A stretch of DNA of 64,000 bases from Limnobaculum zhutongyuii (GTDB lineage: Bacteria > Pseudomonadota > Gammaproteobacteria > Enterobacterales > Enterobacteriaceae). The position numbers and the translations under genes are program-made. The notes below the pieces were generated by a model. It worked only from the letters and a program-made list of their open reading frames with translations, was not told where the DNA came from and ran no database searches. Location: positions 1 through 64,000 of the forward strand of contig NZ_CP034752.1 of the NCBI RefSeq assembly GCF_004295645.1, given 5' to 3'. This document shows, one piece after another, positions 1 through 10,400 of the stretch. Each line of letters opens with the position of its first letter. Position 1 is the first letter of the stretch.

Positions 1-139
1 GCTGGTTCGATCCAGACACAACTGTCTGTATGTTCTAAATAAAAAAAGAAGTTCGTTGTAAGCGGTAGAGGAAGAAGCGTTAACATCGTTTATGTCTCTC
101 TACCTTTGTTATTGATCTTTTGTTCGAGTGGAGTTCGCC
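1..139 (+). promoter_or_regulatory. dnaA upstream leader
   Basis: This is the non-coding stretch before dnaA. The last 25 bases, ending GTTCGAGTGGAGTTCGCC, closely resemble the E. coli dnaA leader as I remember it. GTGGAG at 128-133 serves as the ribosome binding site for the GTG at 140. I could not assign a convincing -35/-10 pair or a consensus DnaA box in it. The region is cut by the window edge, so the rpmH side is not visible. Confidence 0.55.
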
Positions 140-1528
140 GTGTCACTTTCTCTTTGGCAGCAGTGCCTTGCCCGACTGCAAGATGAATTACCTGCCACCG
201 AATTCAGTATGTGGATTCGTCCGTTACAGGCGGAACTGAGTGACGATACACTCGCCCTTTATGCACCTAACCGATTTGTTCTGGATTGGGTTCGCGATAA
301 ATATCTTAATAATATTAATGCATTACTGAATGACTTCTGCGGTACCGATGTGCCTCAGTTGCGTTTTGAAGTTGGCACGAAACCACTGGCTCAAATCGAT
401 CGTCCGGCGAAAGTGAATACTAATGGAAATGGACAGACAAGTGCTGTTCGTCCTGCTGCGGTTCGTCCAAGCTGGGAAAGCACTTCGGCACAGCCAGAGC
501 TTTCTTATCGTTCAGGCGTAAACCCTAAACATCAGTTTGATAATTTCGTTGAGGGTAAATCTAACCAACTGGCACGGGCTGCTGCTCGTCAGGTTGCAGA
601 TAACCCAGGTGGCGCTTATAACCCACTATTTTTGTATGGCGGAACCGGACTGGGTAAAACTCACCTGCTACACGCGGTAGGCAACGGTATTATTGAGCGC
701 AAGCCGAATGCCAAAGTTGTCTATATGCACTCTGAACGCTTTGTTCAGGATATGGTAAAAGCATTACAAAACAACGCGATTGAAGAATTTAAGCGTTATT
801 ATCGTTCTGTTGACGCACTACTGATCGATGATATTCAATTTTTTGCTAATAAAGAGCGTTCACAGGAAGAATTCTTTCATACCTTTAATGCGTTACTGGA
901 AGGTAACCAACAAATTATTCTTACCTCTGACCGTTACCCGAAAGAGATTAATGGCGTAGAAGATCGTCTGAAATCTCGCTTCGGCTGGGGGTTGACGGTG
1001 GCCATTGAGCCTCCGGAGCTGGAAACTCGAGTCGCTATATTAATGAAGAAGGCAGATGAGAACGATATCCGACTGCCAGCAGAAGTTGCTTTCTTTATTG
1101 CCAAGCGTCTGCGTTCTAATGTCCGGGAACTGGAAGGGGCATTAAACCGAGTGATTGCCAATGCTAATTTCACCGGTCGCGCCATTACCATTGACTTTGT
1201 GCGTGAAGCCCTGCGGGATTTATTGGCGCTGCAAGAAAAGCTGGTTACTATAGATAATATCCAAAAAACGGTAGCGGAATATTACAAAATTAAGATCGCT
1301 GATTTGTTGTCTAAGCGGCGTTCCCGTTCCGTTGCCCGCCCGCGCCAGATGGCGATGGCATTGGCTAAAGAGTTGACCAACCACAGCTTACCGGAAATCG
1401 GTGATGCGTTTGGCGGCCGGGATCACACCACCGTGCTGCACGCCTGTCGTAAAATAGAGCAGTTGCGAGAGGAAAGCCACGACATCAAAGAAGATTTCTC
1501 TAACTTAATCAGAACATTATCATCATAA
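140..1528 (+). CDS. dnaA: Chromosomal replication initiator DnaA
   Basis: DnaA is the AAA+ ATPase that binds DnaA boxes at oriC, opens the duplex and loads the DnaB helicase. The 462-aa product begins MSLSLWQQCLARLQDELPA, the domain I helicase-interaction region. A variable linker at about residues 80-125 is followed by the AAA+ core. The Walker A motif GGTGLGKTH lies near residue 167, Walker B LLIDDIQFF near 228, and the DNA-binding signature DHTTVLHACRKIEQL near 428. I chose GTG 140 because it matches the E. coli start and follows a GGAG at 130-133; the in-frame GTG at 128 would add four residues and overlap that site. It is about five residues shorter than E. coli DnaA, in the linker. It is the first gene of dnaA-dnaN-recF-gyrB, with dnaN 5 bp downstream. 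Confidence 0.98.
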   Translation: MSLSLWQQCLARLQDELPATEFSMWIRPLQAELSDDTLALYAPNRFVLDWVRDKYLNNINALLNDFCGTDVPQLRFEVGTKPLAQIDRPAKVNTNGNGQTSAVRPAAVRPSWESTSAQPELSYRSGVNPKHQFDNFVEGKSNQLARAAARQVADNPGGAYNPLFLYGGTGLGKTHLLHAVGNGIIERKPNAKVVYMHSERFVQDMVKALQNNAIEEFKRYYRSVDALLIDDIQFFANKERSQEEFFHTFNALLEGNQQIILTSDRYPKEINGVEDRLKSRFGWGLTVAIEPPELETRVAILMKKADENDIRLPAEVAFFIAKRLRSNVRELEGALNRVIANANFTGRAITIDFVREALRDLLALQEKLVTIDNIQKTVAEYYKIKIADLLSKRRSRSVARPRQMAMALAKELTNHSLPEIGDAFGGRDHTTVLHACRKIEQLREESHDIKEDFSNLIRTLSS

Positions 1529-1533
1529 CGCTT

Positions 1534-2634
1534 ATGAAATTTATCATTGACCGTGAACATTTAATTAAGCCGCTGCAGCAAGTCAGCAGCCCGCTGGGTG
1601 GCCGCCCAACGCTGCCTATTCTTGGTAACCTTCTGATTCAAGTTACAGACGGTTATCTGTTACTGACCGGTACCGATCTTGAAATGGAGATGGTCGCTCG
1701 CATTACCTTGACTCAACCTCATGAGCCGGGTGCGATTACTGTTCCAGCGCGTAAATTCCTTGATATCTGTCGTGGGCTGCCCGACGGTGCTGAAATCAGC
1801 ATCACTCAGGAAAACGATCGCATTCTGGTGCGTTCAGGCCGTAGCCGCTTCTCCCTTTCTACGTTGCCAGCGTCAGACTATCCGAATCTGGATGACTGGA
1901 AGAGTGAAGTAGAATTTACTCTGCCTCAGGCAACGCTGAAGCGTTTAATTGAAGCTACCCAGTTTTCTATGGCACATCAGGATGTTCGTTACTACCTGAA
2001 CGGCATGATGTTTGAAACCGAAGGTGAAGAGTTGCGTACTGTTGCCACTGATGGCCATCGCCTGGCGGTGTGTTCCATGTCAGTCGGTCAGAAACTACCT
2101 CCTCATGATGTGATTGTTCCGCGTAAAGGGGTATTGGAGCTGGTTCGACTGCTGGATAGCAGCAATGGCGATCTGCGTTTGCAAATTGGTAGCAATAATA
2201 TCCGCGCTCACGTTGGTGACTTTATTTTCACCTCCAAGCTGGTTGATGGTCGTTTCCCTGACTATCGTCGCGTGCTGCCAAAAAATCCGGATAAAACACT
2301 GGAAGCTAACTGTGATGAGCTTAAGCAGGCATTCTCCCGTGCGGCGATCCTCTCTAATGAGAAGTTCCGTGGCGTGCGTCTGCACCTGAATCAGAATCAA
2401 CTGAAAATCACCGCCAATAACCCGGAGCAGGAAGAAGCAGAAGAGATTCTGGACGTGGTTTATGGCGGTACCGATCTGGAAATCGGTTTTAACGTCAGTT
2501 ATGTGCTGGACGTGCTGAACGCGCTTAAGTGTGAAGATGTGCGTTTATTACTAACCGACTCAGTATCCAGCGTACAAATAGAGGATTGTGCTAATACCAG
2601 CGCAGCCTATGTTGTTATGCCAATGCGTCTGTAA
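1534..2634 (+). CDS. dnaN: DNA polymerase III beta sliding clamp
   Basis: The beta clamp is a ring-shaped homodimer that tethers DNA polymerase III and other clamp-binding proteins to DNA. The 366-aa product has the usual family length and is recognisable throughout: MKFIIDREHLIKPLQQV at the start, RSGRSRFSLSTLPASDYPN and ATDGHRLAVCSM in the middle, NNPEQEEAEEILDV, and the C-terminal AAYVVMPMRL that closes the third domain. ATG 1534 follows the dnaA stop by 5 bp without a strong ribosome binding site, which suggests translational coupling to dnaA. Frame and length are intact and nothing unusual is seen. Confidence 0.98.
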   Translation: MKFIIDREHLIKPLQQVSSPLGGRPTLPILGNLLIQVTDGYLLLTGTDLEMEMVARITLTQPHEPGAITVPARKFLDICRGLPDGAEISITQENDRILVRSGRSRFSLSTLPASDYPNLDDWKSEVEFTLPQATLKRLIEATQFSMAHQDVRYYLNGMMFETEGEELRTVATDGHRLAVCSMSVGQKLPPHDVIVPRKGVLELVRLLDSSNGDLRLQIGSNNIRAHVGDFIFTSKLVDGRFPDYRRVLPKNPDKTLEANCDELKQAFSRAAILSNEKFRGVRLHLNQNQLKITANNPEQEEAEEILDVVYGGTDLEIGFNVSYVLDVLNALKCEDVRLLLTDSVSSVQIEDCANTSAAYVVMPMRL

Positions 2635-2655
2635 ACGGGGCTACTGTACCACTGA

Positions 2656-3741
2656 ATGGCTTTAACCCGTTTATTGATAAATGACTTCCGCAATATCGAA
2701 TCGGCGGATCTCGCACCGTCCGCCGGCTTCAATTTCTTTGTCGGCCCTAACGGCAGCGGCAAGACCAGCGTACTGGAAGCAGTATATACGCTCGGTCATG
2801 GCCGCGCTTTTCGCAGCCTGCAAACCGGACGAGTTGTTCGTCATGAGCAGCAAGAATTCGTATTACATGGTAGAATAGCCGGTAATGAACGGGAGTTATC
2901 GGTTGGGTTACGTAAAAGCCGCCTTGGTGATACGAAAGTTCGCATTGATGGCAGTGATGACCATAAAGTCTCTGAGTTGGCCCAACTGTTACCCATTCAG
3001 TTAATTACGCCGGAAGGGTTCACTTTACTCAATGGCGGCCCTAAATTTCGGCGAGCATTTTTAGACTGGGGCTGTTTCCACAGTGAGCCACACTTTTTTC
3101 ATGGCTGGAGCAATCTCAGACGATTGCTGAAACAGCGAAACGCAGCGCTGCGTCAAACCCATCGCTATTCACAAATTCGTCCGTGGGATCAGGAACTCAT
3201 TCCACTGGCGATGCGTATTAGCGAATGGCGTGCAGCCTATGCAGAGGCTATCGCACAGGACATTACCGCAACCTGTGCTGAGTTTTTACCGGAGTTCAAC
3301 CTGTCATTCTCCTTCCAGCGCGGTTGGGATAAAGAGAGCGACTATGGTGAACTTCTTGAGCGGCAGTTTGAGCGTGACCGGGCTTTGACCTATACGTCAG
3401 CAGGCCCACATAAAGCAGATTTTCGTATTCGTGCCGATGGAACGCCGGTGGAAGATTTGTTGTCACGCGGCCAGCTCAAATTATTGATGTGTGCACTGCG
3501 TTTAGCTCAGGGGGAGTTTTTAACTCGCCAGAGTGGACGCCGCTGCCTCTATCTTATCGATGATTTTGCTTCCGAGCTTGATGTTCATCGCCGAAAACTG
3601 TTAGCAGATCGTTTAAAAGCTACCGGCGCTCAGGTTTTTGTCAGCGCCGTCAGCGCTGAACAGATCGCTGATATGATGGACAAAAAGGGCAAGATGTTCT
3701 CTGTAGAACATGGCAAAATAGAGCATCAACCACAGGATTAA
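2656..3741 (+). CDS. recF: DNA replication and repair protein RecF
   Basis: RecF is an SMC-like ATPase that acts with RecO and RecR to load RecA at gapped DNA. The 361-aa protein carries Walker A GPNGSGKT at about residues 30-37, the ABC-type signature region LLSRGQLKLLMCALRLAQG, and Walker B CLYLIDDFASELD. It matches E. coli RecF along its whole length, including LTRLLINDFRNIE near the start and ITPEGFTLLNGGPK. It starts 21 bp after dnaN with no obvious Shine-Dalgarno sequence, so coupling within the operon is likely. gyrB starts 19 bp downstream. Confidence 0.97.
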   Translation: MALTRLLINDFRNIESADLAPSAGFNFFVGPNGSGKTSVLEAVYTLGHGRAFRSLQTGRVVRHEQQEFVLHGRIAGNERELSVGLRKSRLGDTKVRIDGSDDHKVSELAQLLPIQLITPEGFTLLNGGPKFRRAFLDWGCFHSEPHFFHGWSNLRRLLKQRNAALRQTHRYSQIRPWDQELIPLAMRISEWRAAYAEAIAQDITATCAEFLPEFNLSFSFQRGWDKESDYGELLERQFERDRALTYTSAGPHKADFRIRADGTPVEDLLSRGQLKLLMCALRLAQGEFLTRQSGRRCLYLIDDFASELDVHRRKLLADRLKATGAQVFVSAVSAEQIADMMDKKGKMFSVEHGKIEHQPQD

Positions 3742-3760
3742 TAGTGAGCGAGAAACGCTA

Positions 3761-6181
3761 ATGTCGAATACATATGATTCCTCAAGTATCAAGGTTTTAA
3801 AAGGTCTGGATGCGGTACGTAAACGCCCGGGCATGTATATCGGTGATACCGACGATGGTACCGGTCTGCACCACATGGTATTTGAGGTTGTCGATAACGC
3901 AATCGACGAAGCGCTGGCTGGCTACTGTAAAGACATCGTTGTAACCATTCACAGTGATAACTCCGTTTCCGTACAGGATGATGGCCGTGGTATTCCTACC
4001 GGTATTCACGAAGAGGAAGGCGTTTCTGCTGCGGAAGTTATTATGACCGTACTGCACGCTGGCGGTAAGTTTGATGATAACTCGTATAAAGTATCCGGCG
4101 GTTTGCACGGCGTGGGTGTTTCAGTAGTCAATGCGCTGTCGGACAAACTGGAACTGGTTATCGATCGCGATGGCAAAACGCATAAGCAAATCTATCGCAG
4201 CGGGGTGCCTGAAGCGCCTCTGAAAGTGGTGGGTGATGCTGACAGAAGCGGAACGCGTATTCGTTTCTGGCCAAGCCCGGACACCTTCACCACTAACCTT
4301 GAGTTTCAGTATGACATTCTGGCTAAACGCCTGCGTGAGTTGTCATTCCTGAACTCCGGTGTATCCATCAAATTGAATGATGAGCGCGATGATAAGCATG
4401 ACCACTTCCACTATGAAGGTGGTATTAAAGCGTTCGTAGAATATCTGAACCGTAATAAAACGCCGATTCATCCTTCTGTATTCTATTTCACGCATCAAAA
4501 TGAAAAAGACGGTATCAATGTAGAAGTCTCTCTACAGTGGAATGATGGTTTCCAGGAAAATATCTACTGCTTTACCAACAATATTCCACAGCGTGACGGT
4601 GGTACTCACCTGGCCGGTTTCCGCGCCGCAATGACCCGTACGCTGAACAACTATATGGAAAAAGAGGGCTACAGCAAAAAAGCCAAAGTCAGCGCCACCG
4701 GCGATGATGCTCGTGAAGGCTTGATCGCTGTGGTTTCGGTAAAAGTACCGGATCCTAAATTCTCTTCACAGACTAAAGATAAGCTGGTTTCTTCAGAGGT
4801 TAAATCTGCCGTTGAATCCATCATGGCGGAAAAACTGTCTGAATACCTGCTGGAAAACCCAGGTGATGCCAAAATCGTAGTAGGCAAAATCATCGATGCA
4901 GCTCGGGCTCGTGAAGCAGCACGTAAAGCGCGTGAAATGACTCGTCGTAAAGGGGCATTAGATTTAGGTGGCCTGCCGGGTAAGCTGGCGGACTGTCAGG
5001 AACGCGACCCGGCATTGTCTGAACTCTACTTAGTGGAAGGGGACTCAGCGGGCGGCTCTGCTAAACAGGGGCGTAACCGTAAGAATCAGGCAATTCTGCC
5101 GTTGAAAGGAAAAATCCTCAACGTAGAGAAGGCTCGTTTCGACAAGATGCTCTCTTCTCAGGAAGTCGCGACCCTGATCACTGCATTAGGTTGTGGTATC
5201 GGCCGTGACGAATACAACCCGGATAAGTTGCGTTATCACAGTATCATTATCATGACTGATGCTGACGTGGATGGTTCACACATCCGTACTCTGTTACTGA
5301 CTTTCTTCTATCGTCAAATGCCGGAAGTGATTGAGCGCGGTTATATCTATATTGCTCAACCACCGCTGTATAAAGTGAAGAAAGGCAAACAAGAGCAGTA
5401 CATCAAAGATGATGAAGCGATGGATCAGTACCAGATCACTACTGCATTAGATGGTGCTTCACTGTTTGTGAATCCACAGGCACCTGCACTGGCGGGTGAA
5501 CCTCTGGAGCGTTTGGTGGCAGAATTTTACAGCGTCCAGAAGATGCTTAAACGTATGGAGCGTCGTACTCCGCTGGCTCTGCTTAATCAGTTAGTCTATC
5601 AGTCAACGCTGACGGAAGAAATTCTGTCTGATAAAGCTAAAACTCAGGAGTGGGTTGAATCACTGGTTAATACTCTCAATGAGAAAGAGCAGCATGGCAG
5701 TACTTATATTGCTCTGGTTCAGGAAAACAGCGAACGCGCTATTTTTGAACCGCAGATTCGTGTGCGTACTCATGGTGTAGATACTGATTACAACCTGAAT
5801 ATTGATTTTGTATTGGGTAGTGAATACCGCAAGATGTGTCACTTGGGTGAGCAATTGCGTGGTCTGATTGAAGATGATGCGTTTATTGAACGTGGTGAGC
5901 GCCGTCAGCCGGTAGCAACTTTCGAACAGGCACTTGACTGGTTAGTTAAGGAGTCACGCCGTGGGTTATCTATTCAGCGCTATAAAGGTCTGGGAGAGAT
6001 GAACCCGGAACAATTGTGGGAAACCACAATGGATCCTGAAGGGCGTCGTATGCTACAGGTAACGATTAAAGATGCGATTGCCGCTGACCAGCTGTTTACT
6101 ACGCTGATGGGGGATGAAGTTGAACCTCGTCGTGCCTTTATCGAACAGAATGCGCTGAAGGTTGCTAACCTGGACGTGTAG
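3761..6181 (+). CDS. gyrB: DNA gyrase subunit B
   Basis: GyrB is the ATPase subunit of DNA gyrase (A2B2), which introduces negative supercoils. At 806 aa it is the long gamma-proteobacterial form. The GHKL ATPase domain has KRPGMYIGDT near the start, VDNAIDEA, and GGLHGVGVSVVNALS. The Toprim domain has EGDSAGGSAKQGRNRK near residue 427 and DADVDGSHIRTLLLTF near 501. The C-terminal tail has QRYKGLGEMNPEQLWETTMD. The extra segment between about residues 560 and 730 is the insertion typical of proteobacterial GyrB. It is the last gene of the operon and is followed by a strong terminator, which separates it from the adhesin array. Confidence 0.98.
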   Translation: MSNTYDSSSIKVLKGLDAVRKRPGMYIGDTDDGTGLHHMVFEVVDNAIDEALAGYCKDIVVTIHSDNSVSVQDDGRGIPTGIHEEEGVSAAEVIMTVLHAGGKFDDNSYKVSGGLHGVGVSVVNALSDKLELVIDRDGKTHKQIYRSGVPEAPLKVVGDADRSGTRIRFWPSPDTFTTNLEFQYDILAKRLRELSFLNSGVSIKLNDERDDKHDHFHYEGGIKAFVEYLNRNKTPIHPSVFYFTHQNEKDGINVEVSLQWNDGFQENIYCFTNNIPQRDGGTHLAGFRAAMTRTLNNYMEKEGYSKKAKVSATGDDAREGLIAVVSVKVPDPKFSSQTKDKLVSSEVKSAVESIMAEKLSEYLLENPGDAKIVVGKIIDAARAREAARKAREMTRRKGALDLGGLPGKLADCQERDPALSELYLVEGDSAGGSAKQGRNRKNQAILPLKGKILNVEKARFDKMLSSQEVATLITALGCGIGRDEYNPDKLRYHSIIIMTDADVDGSHIRTLLLTFFYRQMPEVIERGYIYIAQPPLYKVKKGKQEQYIKDDEAMDQYQITTALDGASLFVNPQAPALAGEPLERLVAEFYSVQKMLKRMERRTPLALLNQLVYQSTLTEEILSDKAKTQEWVESLVNTLNEKEQHGSTYIALVQENSERAIFEPQIRVRTHGVDTDYNLNIDFVLGSEYRKMCHLGEQLRGLIEDDAFIERGERRQPVATFEQALDWLVKESRRGLSIQRYKGLGEMNPEQLWETTMDPEGRRMLQVTIKDAIAADQLFTTLMGDEVEPRRAFIEQNALKVANLDV

Positions 6182-6207
6182 TTATTCAAAAGAATAGCAG
6201 TGATATT

Positions 6208-6260
6208 AAGCTGCCCTGAAGATGACAGATGTATGCTGGCTTCTTCAGGGCAGCTTTTTT
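6208..6260 (+). terminator. Intrinsic terminator after gyrB
   Basis: A perfect 14-bp inverted repeat (AAGCTGCCCTGAAG at 6208-6221, its complement at 6243-6256) surrounds a 21-nt loop and runs into a T tract ending at 6260. It begins 27 bp after the gyrB stop and should end the replication operon transcript. Confidence 0.9.
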
Positions 6261-6699
6261 GTTGCCTGTTTATCTCATTACCGGGAGTGTCTCCGACCTT
6301 ATGGTAAGAATAAGAACATTGCTCTTTATCCGTGTAAATGGCGCTAAACACTCATATAAGGAAGGGTTTGTATTGAAATATAAACCTTGTATACGTTCGT
6401 CTGCGCTTTTCTTTGCCAGATGCCAGGTCATGTCTTATTGAGTGTTTTCTGCATATCTTATTAAGGTAAAAACTATCTATTTGAATAGCAGGATGCCGTT
6501 ATGTGAATACAGATAATTGGAGAGATAGAAAATTATCCGTCTGTCATTAGTAGCAGTAAAGTATTTTATGTAATAAGTATGTGGATTAATTGATTATTAA
6601 CACTATTTAATTTAAGTTAATTAATGTTATTAAAAATAAAAAATATTTATTGATGTTTTTTATTTTTAATGGCTGTTGTAAATTCATGTTGTTATTGCT

Positions 6700-6738
6700 C
6701 TGAGTTATTTAAAATAACTCAGTTATTATGCTTTTTTC
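6700..6738 (+). terminator. AT-rich palindrome with T tract
   Basis: CTGAGTTATTT at 6700-6710 and its exact complement at 6712-6722 flank a single A, followed after a few bases by TTTTTT at 6732-6737. It could act as a second, weak terminator or as an operator. The stem is AT-rich, so I am unsure. Confidence 0.35.
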
Positions 6739-6946
6739 TTGCAGGTAAAAAGATGTCAAAAAATGAAGAAACAACACATGAGCAGATAAGTGTATAAAAA
6801 TAGTTTTACTTATAAAAGATAGAATTGAATGTGAAATATTATATTGATTATATTAGTTAATTTCATTTTCTCTCCGTTTGTCATGATTAGATAACATGAA
6901 TGACTTAGCGAAATGCTGAATACTTGCTGATATGCTTTGGATTTAT

Positions 6947-6955
6947 TGTGGATAA
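6947..6955 (-). promoter_or_regulatory. Isolated consensus DnaA box
   Basis: TGTGGATAA on the + strand is the exact complement of the strong DnaA box TTATCCACA. It stands alone in AT-rich DNA. No cluster of boxes or 13-mers is visible, so this is not evidence of oriC, and a chance match is possible. Confidence 0.4.
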
Positions 6956-7289
6956 CCTGGGCGTAAATGAATTAATATTTATGTGAGCTAAAAAGTTGAC
7001 TGATACATTGTGTTACTTGATTTTTTTCTAAATATCATTGTTTTTATATTGATTTTGTTTTTTATATATCTGATTTTTATGTATTTATTAATCTTTATTT
7101 ATTTTTATTTAAAATGTTCTCAATAATATAAAAATGCGTTGGTGCAACACATTTTTTTGGTGTATTCAATTTTTTTATCATAATGCTTATTATAAATAAA
7201 CCATTTCCTATATTAATGAATAGTTTTTTAAACTGGTTTTATCGTCATTTAATGAAATAAAAAACTAATTCATGTTCATTGTTGCATTA

Positions 7290-7327
7290 CTTAGTTCGCA
7301 TACTCCTTTTCTTATGGGTTAATATGT
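7290..7327 (+). promoter_or_regulatory. Shared upstream element, adhesin 1
   Basis: CTTATGGGTTAATATGT at 7311-7327 is identical over 17 bp to 56772-56788 upstream of adhesin 3. The 11 bases exactly 30 bp before TAATAT (7290-7300) match 7 of 11 positions of the ATTCGATCGCG found at the same spacing before adhesins 2 and 3. TAATAT lies about 150 bp before the ATG. This is probably a promoter or regulator site. A sigma-70 -35 box is not evident. Confidence 0.55.
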
Positions 7328-7460
7328 AAGTTGTTTATGCATAGTGCCCATATTCCCTAAAATGTGGCCTTAAATAACAAGAATTCAGCGCGATAAAGGG
7401 TTGTTATCACGCAGGAATGCTAATTTTTTATTATGAATCTTTAGCAATAATTAAGGATAT

Positions 7461-7477
7461 AAAGGAGTTATTCAAGT
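7461..7477 (+). promoter_or_regulatory. Conserved ribosome binding site, adhesin 1
   Basis: The sequence AAAGGAGTTATTC followed by 4-5 bases and ATG occurs before all three adhesin genes. It fixes 7478 as the start and shows a strong, conserved Shine-Dalgarno site. Confidence 0.85.
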
Positions 7478-10400
7478 ATGAATACGAATGCCAGCTTATT
7501 GGTAAATTCAGGTAGTGGTGCCTCTCAGGTCGTTGCGATTGATTCAGGCAAACCGATCAAAATTAAAATCCAGCCCGGAAGCAAATACCTTCTTAAGAAT
7601 AACGATAATAACTTTGCGCCAGAGAATATAACTCTTCTGCGTAATGGTGACGATCTGTGCATTATTCTTGAAGGTGACTCAACTCCGGCTGTCGTTATTG
7701 AAGATTACTATGTTTCCGGTAATAGCGAGCCGTTATTAGGTATGGCTGAAGATGGCCAACTTTACGCTTATATCGTGACGGATGGTTCATCATTCGGTGA
7801 AGGTTATCTTTTTGATAATGGCGTTCTTGCTCCGGCAGCGCTGGGTGGAATGCCATTAGGTGATGGTGCTTATCTATTTGAAGAAACCGATCATGATATG
7901 GGGCTGTTGGCGTTATGGCCATGGTTTTTGGGTGCTGCTGCAGTGGCTGGCATTGTTGGAAATGCTATTTATGAGCACAATAAGGATAACGATCACCATT
8001 CTGATCCAGCCCCGGCTCCACTACCAACGGCAAGAGAAGCCTCCGTACCAACATTAGAAGGAGCTCTGGATCAGACGGGTAGCATTACTGGCCCTATCGC
8101 TTACGGTTCTTATACCGATGAAAATCATCCGGTCATTTATGGAACAGGTTATGCCGGTGACACCATCAATATTTATGATAACGGTGTATTAATTGGTACT
8201 GCGATTGTTGCTGCTGACGGTAACTGGAGCTTTACCCCAGAAGCTGCATTGAACGATGGCTCTCACAGCATTACGATTACCCAATCTAACTCAGACGGTT
8301 CCGTAAGTAAGCCATCTGATGATTTATCTTTTATTGTTGATACCGTTGCGCCATTGAGACCGTTGTTTGGCGACATTATTGATAATGTTGGTCCTATCAC
8401 TGGTCCAATTGCTAATGGTGCAACTACCGATGATGCTCGTCCCGAAGTGACGGGTACCGGTGAGCCGGGCAACACCATTACTATTTTCATTAATGGTAAT
8501 GAAGCTGGAAAGGCTACTGTTGACAGCAATGGTAACTGGACCTGGACTCCAGAAACAGATTTAAACGATGGTCATTATCAACTGACTATCACTGAAACGG
8601 ATAAAGCGGGCAATGTCAGCCCTGTTTCACCAACATTTGATTTTAATGTTGATACCTCCTCGCCAGCCAAACCGGCTATCCCAGAAGTTATGGATAATCA
8701 CGGTGATATCACTGGTCCAATACATTCTGGTGATGTGACTGATGAGACCAAACCAACCTTTAACGGTGGCGGTGCTGAACCAGGCGAAATTATCAAAGTA
8801 ATTGATAATGGAGAAGTAATTGGTTCAACAGTGGTGGATGATAAAGGTAACTGGGAATGGACACCGGAAGATCCACTGCCGGAAGGCAAGCATGAAATCG
8901 AGATTGTTGTAGTCGATCCAACAACAGACAAAGAAAGTGAGACATCAGACCCAATCTCGTTTGAAATTGATATCACCCCGCCAGTTAAACCGGACGCACC
9001 AACTGCTACTGATAACTACGGTGACACCACCGGTACCATCAAGCCGGGCGACGTGACCGACGACGCCACCCCGACCTTTAACGGCGGCGGTGAGCCGGGC
9101 GACACCATCATTATCAGAGACGGTGATGACATCATCGGCTCCACCGTGGTGGATGAAGACGGCAAGTGGGAATGGACCCCGGAAACCAAGCTGGAAGACG
9201 GCGACCACAGCATTACCGTAACCGAGAAAGACCCGGCCGGTAACGAAAGCGATCCGTCAGACCCAATCACGTTTGAAGTGGATACCATCCCGCCAGTTAA
9301 ACCGGACGCACCAACTGCTACTGATAACTACGGTGACACCACCGGTACCATCAAGCCGGGCGACGTGACCGACGACGCCACCCCGACCTTTAACGGCGGC
9401 GGCGAGCCGGGCGACACCATCATTATCAGAGACGGTGATGACATCATCGGCTCCACCGTGGTGGATGAAGACGGCAAGTGGGAATGGACCCCGGAAACCA
9501 AGCTGGAAGACGGCGACCATAGCATTACCGTAACCGAGAAAGACCCGGCCGGTAACGAAAGCGATCCGTCAGACCCAATCACGTTTGAAGTGGATACCAT
9601 CCCGCCAGTTAAACCGGACGCACCAACTGCTACTGATAACTACGGTGACACCACCGGTACCATCAAGCCGGGCGACGTGACCGACGACGCCACCCCGACC
9701 TTTAACGGCGGCGGCGAGCCGGGCGACACCATCATTATCAGAGACGGTGATGACATCATCGGCTCCACCGTGGTGGATGAAGACGGCAAGTGGGAATGGA
9801 CCCCGGAAACCAAGCTGGAAGACGGCGACCACAGCATTACCGTAACCGAGAAAGACCCGGCCGGTAACGAAAGCGATCCGTCAGACCCAATCACGTTTGA
9901 AGTGGATACCATCCCGCCAGTTAAACCGGACGCACCAACTGCTACCGATAACTACGGTGACACCACCGGTACCATCAAGCCGGGCGACACCATCATTATC
10001 AGAGACGGTGATGACATCATCGGCTCCACCGTGGTGGATGAAGACGGTAAGTGGGAATGGACCCCGGAAACCAAGCTGGAAGACGGCGACCACAGCATTA
10101 CCGTAACCGAGAAAGACCCGGCCGGTAACGAAAGCGATCCGTCAGACCCAATCACGTTTGAAGTGGATACCATCCCGCCAGTTAAACCGGACGCACCAAC
10201 TGCTACTGATAACTACGGTGACACCACCGGTACCATCAAGCCGGGCGACGTGACCGACGACGCCACCCCGACCTTTAACGGCGGCGGCGAGCCGGGCGAC
10301 ACCATCATTATCAGAGACGGTGATGACATCATCGGCTCCACCGTGGTGGATGAAGACGGCAAGTGGGAATGGACCCCGGAAACCAAGCTGGAAGACGGCG

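Larger units (their letters stand above)
6261..7310. other. AT-rich intergenic region before adhesin 1
   Basis: About 1 kb of strongly AT-rich DNA with long A/T runs and no credible gene. A 70-codon open frame at 6229-6441 overlaps the gyrB terminator and has no recognisable product. The region contains an 11-bp palindrome at 6700-6722 and one exact DnaA-box 9-mer at 6947-6955. Such composition upstream of a horizontally variable surface locus is typical of H-NS-silenced DNA; that part is inference. Confidence 0.6.

Noticed and set aside
128..139. Upstream in-frame GTG start for dnaA
   Set aside because: It overlaps the ribosome binding site of GTG 140, and the latter matches the known DnaA N-terminus.
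6753..6797. 14-codon open frame whose residues EETTHEQIS resemble the InsA-like proteins (TDELTPEQIS)
   Set aside because: Only about 14 of 17 bases match and the similarity does not extend on either side. It could be another gene ghost, but chance in AT-rich DNA is as likely.
6261..7477. Origin of replication in the AT-rich gap after gyrB
   Set aside because: Only one DnaA box, no cluster and no unwinding 13-mers. In Enterobacterales oriC lies near mnmG/mioC, not here.
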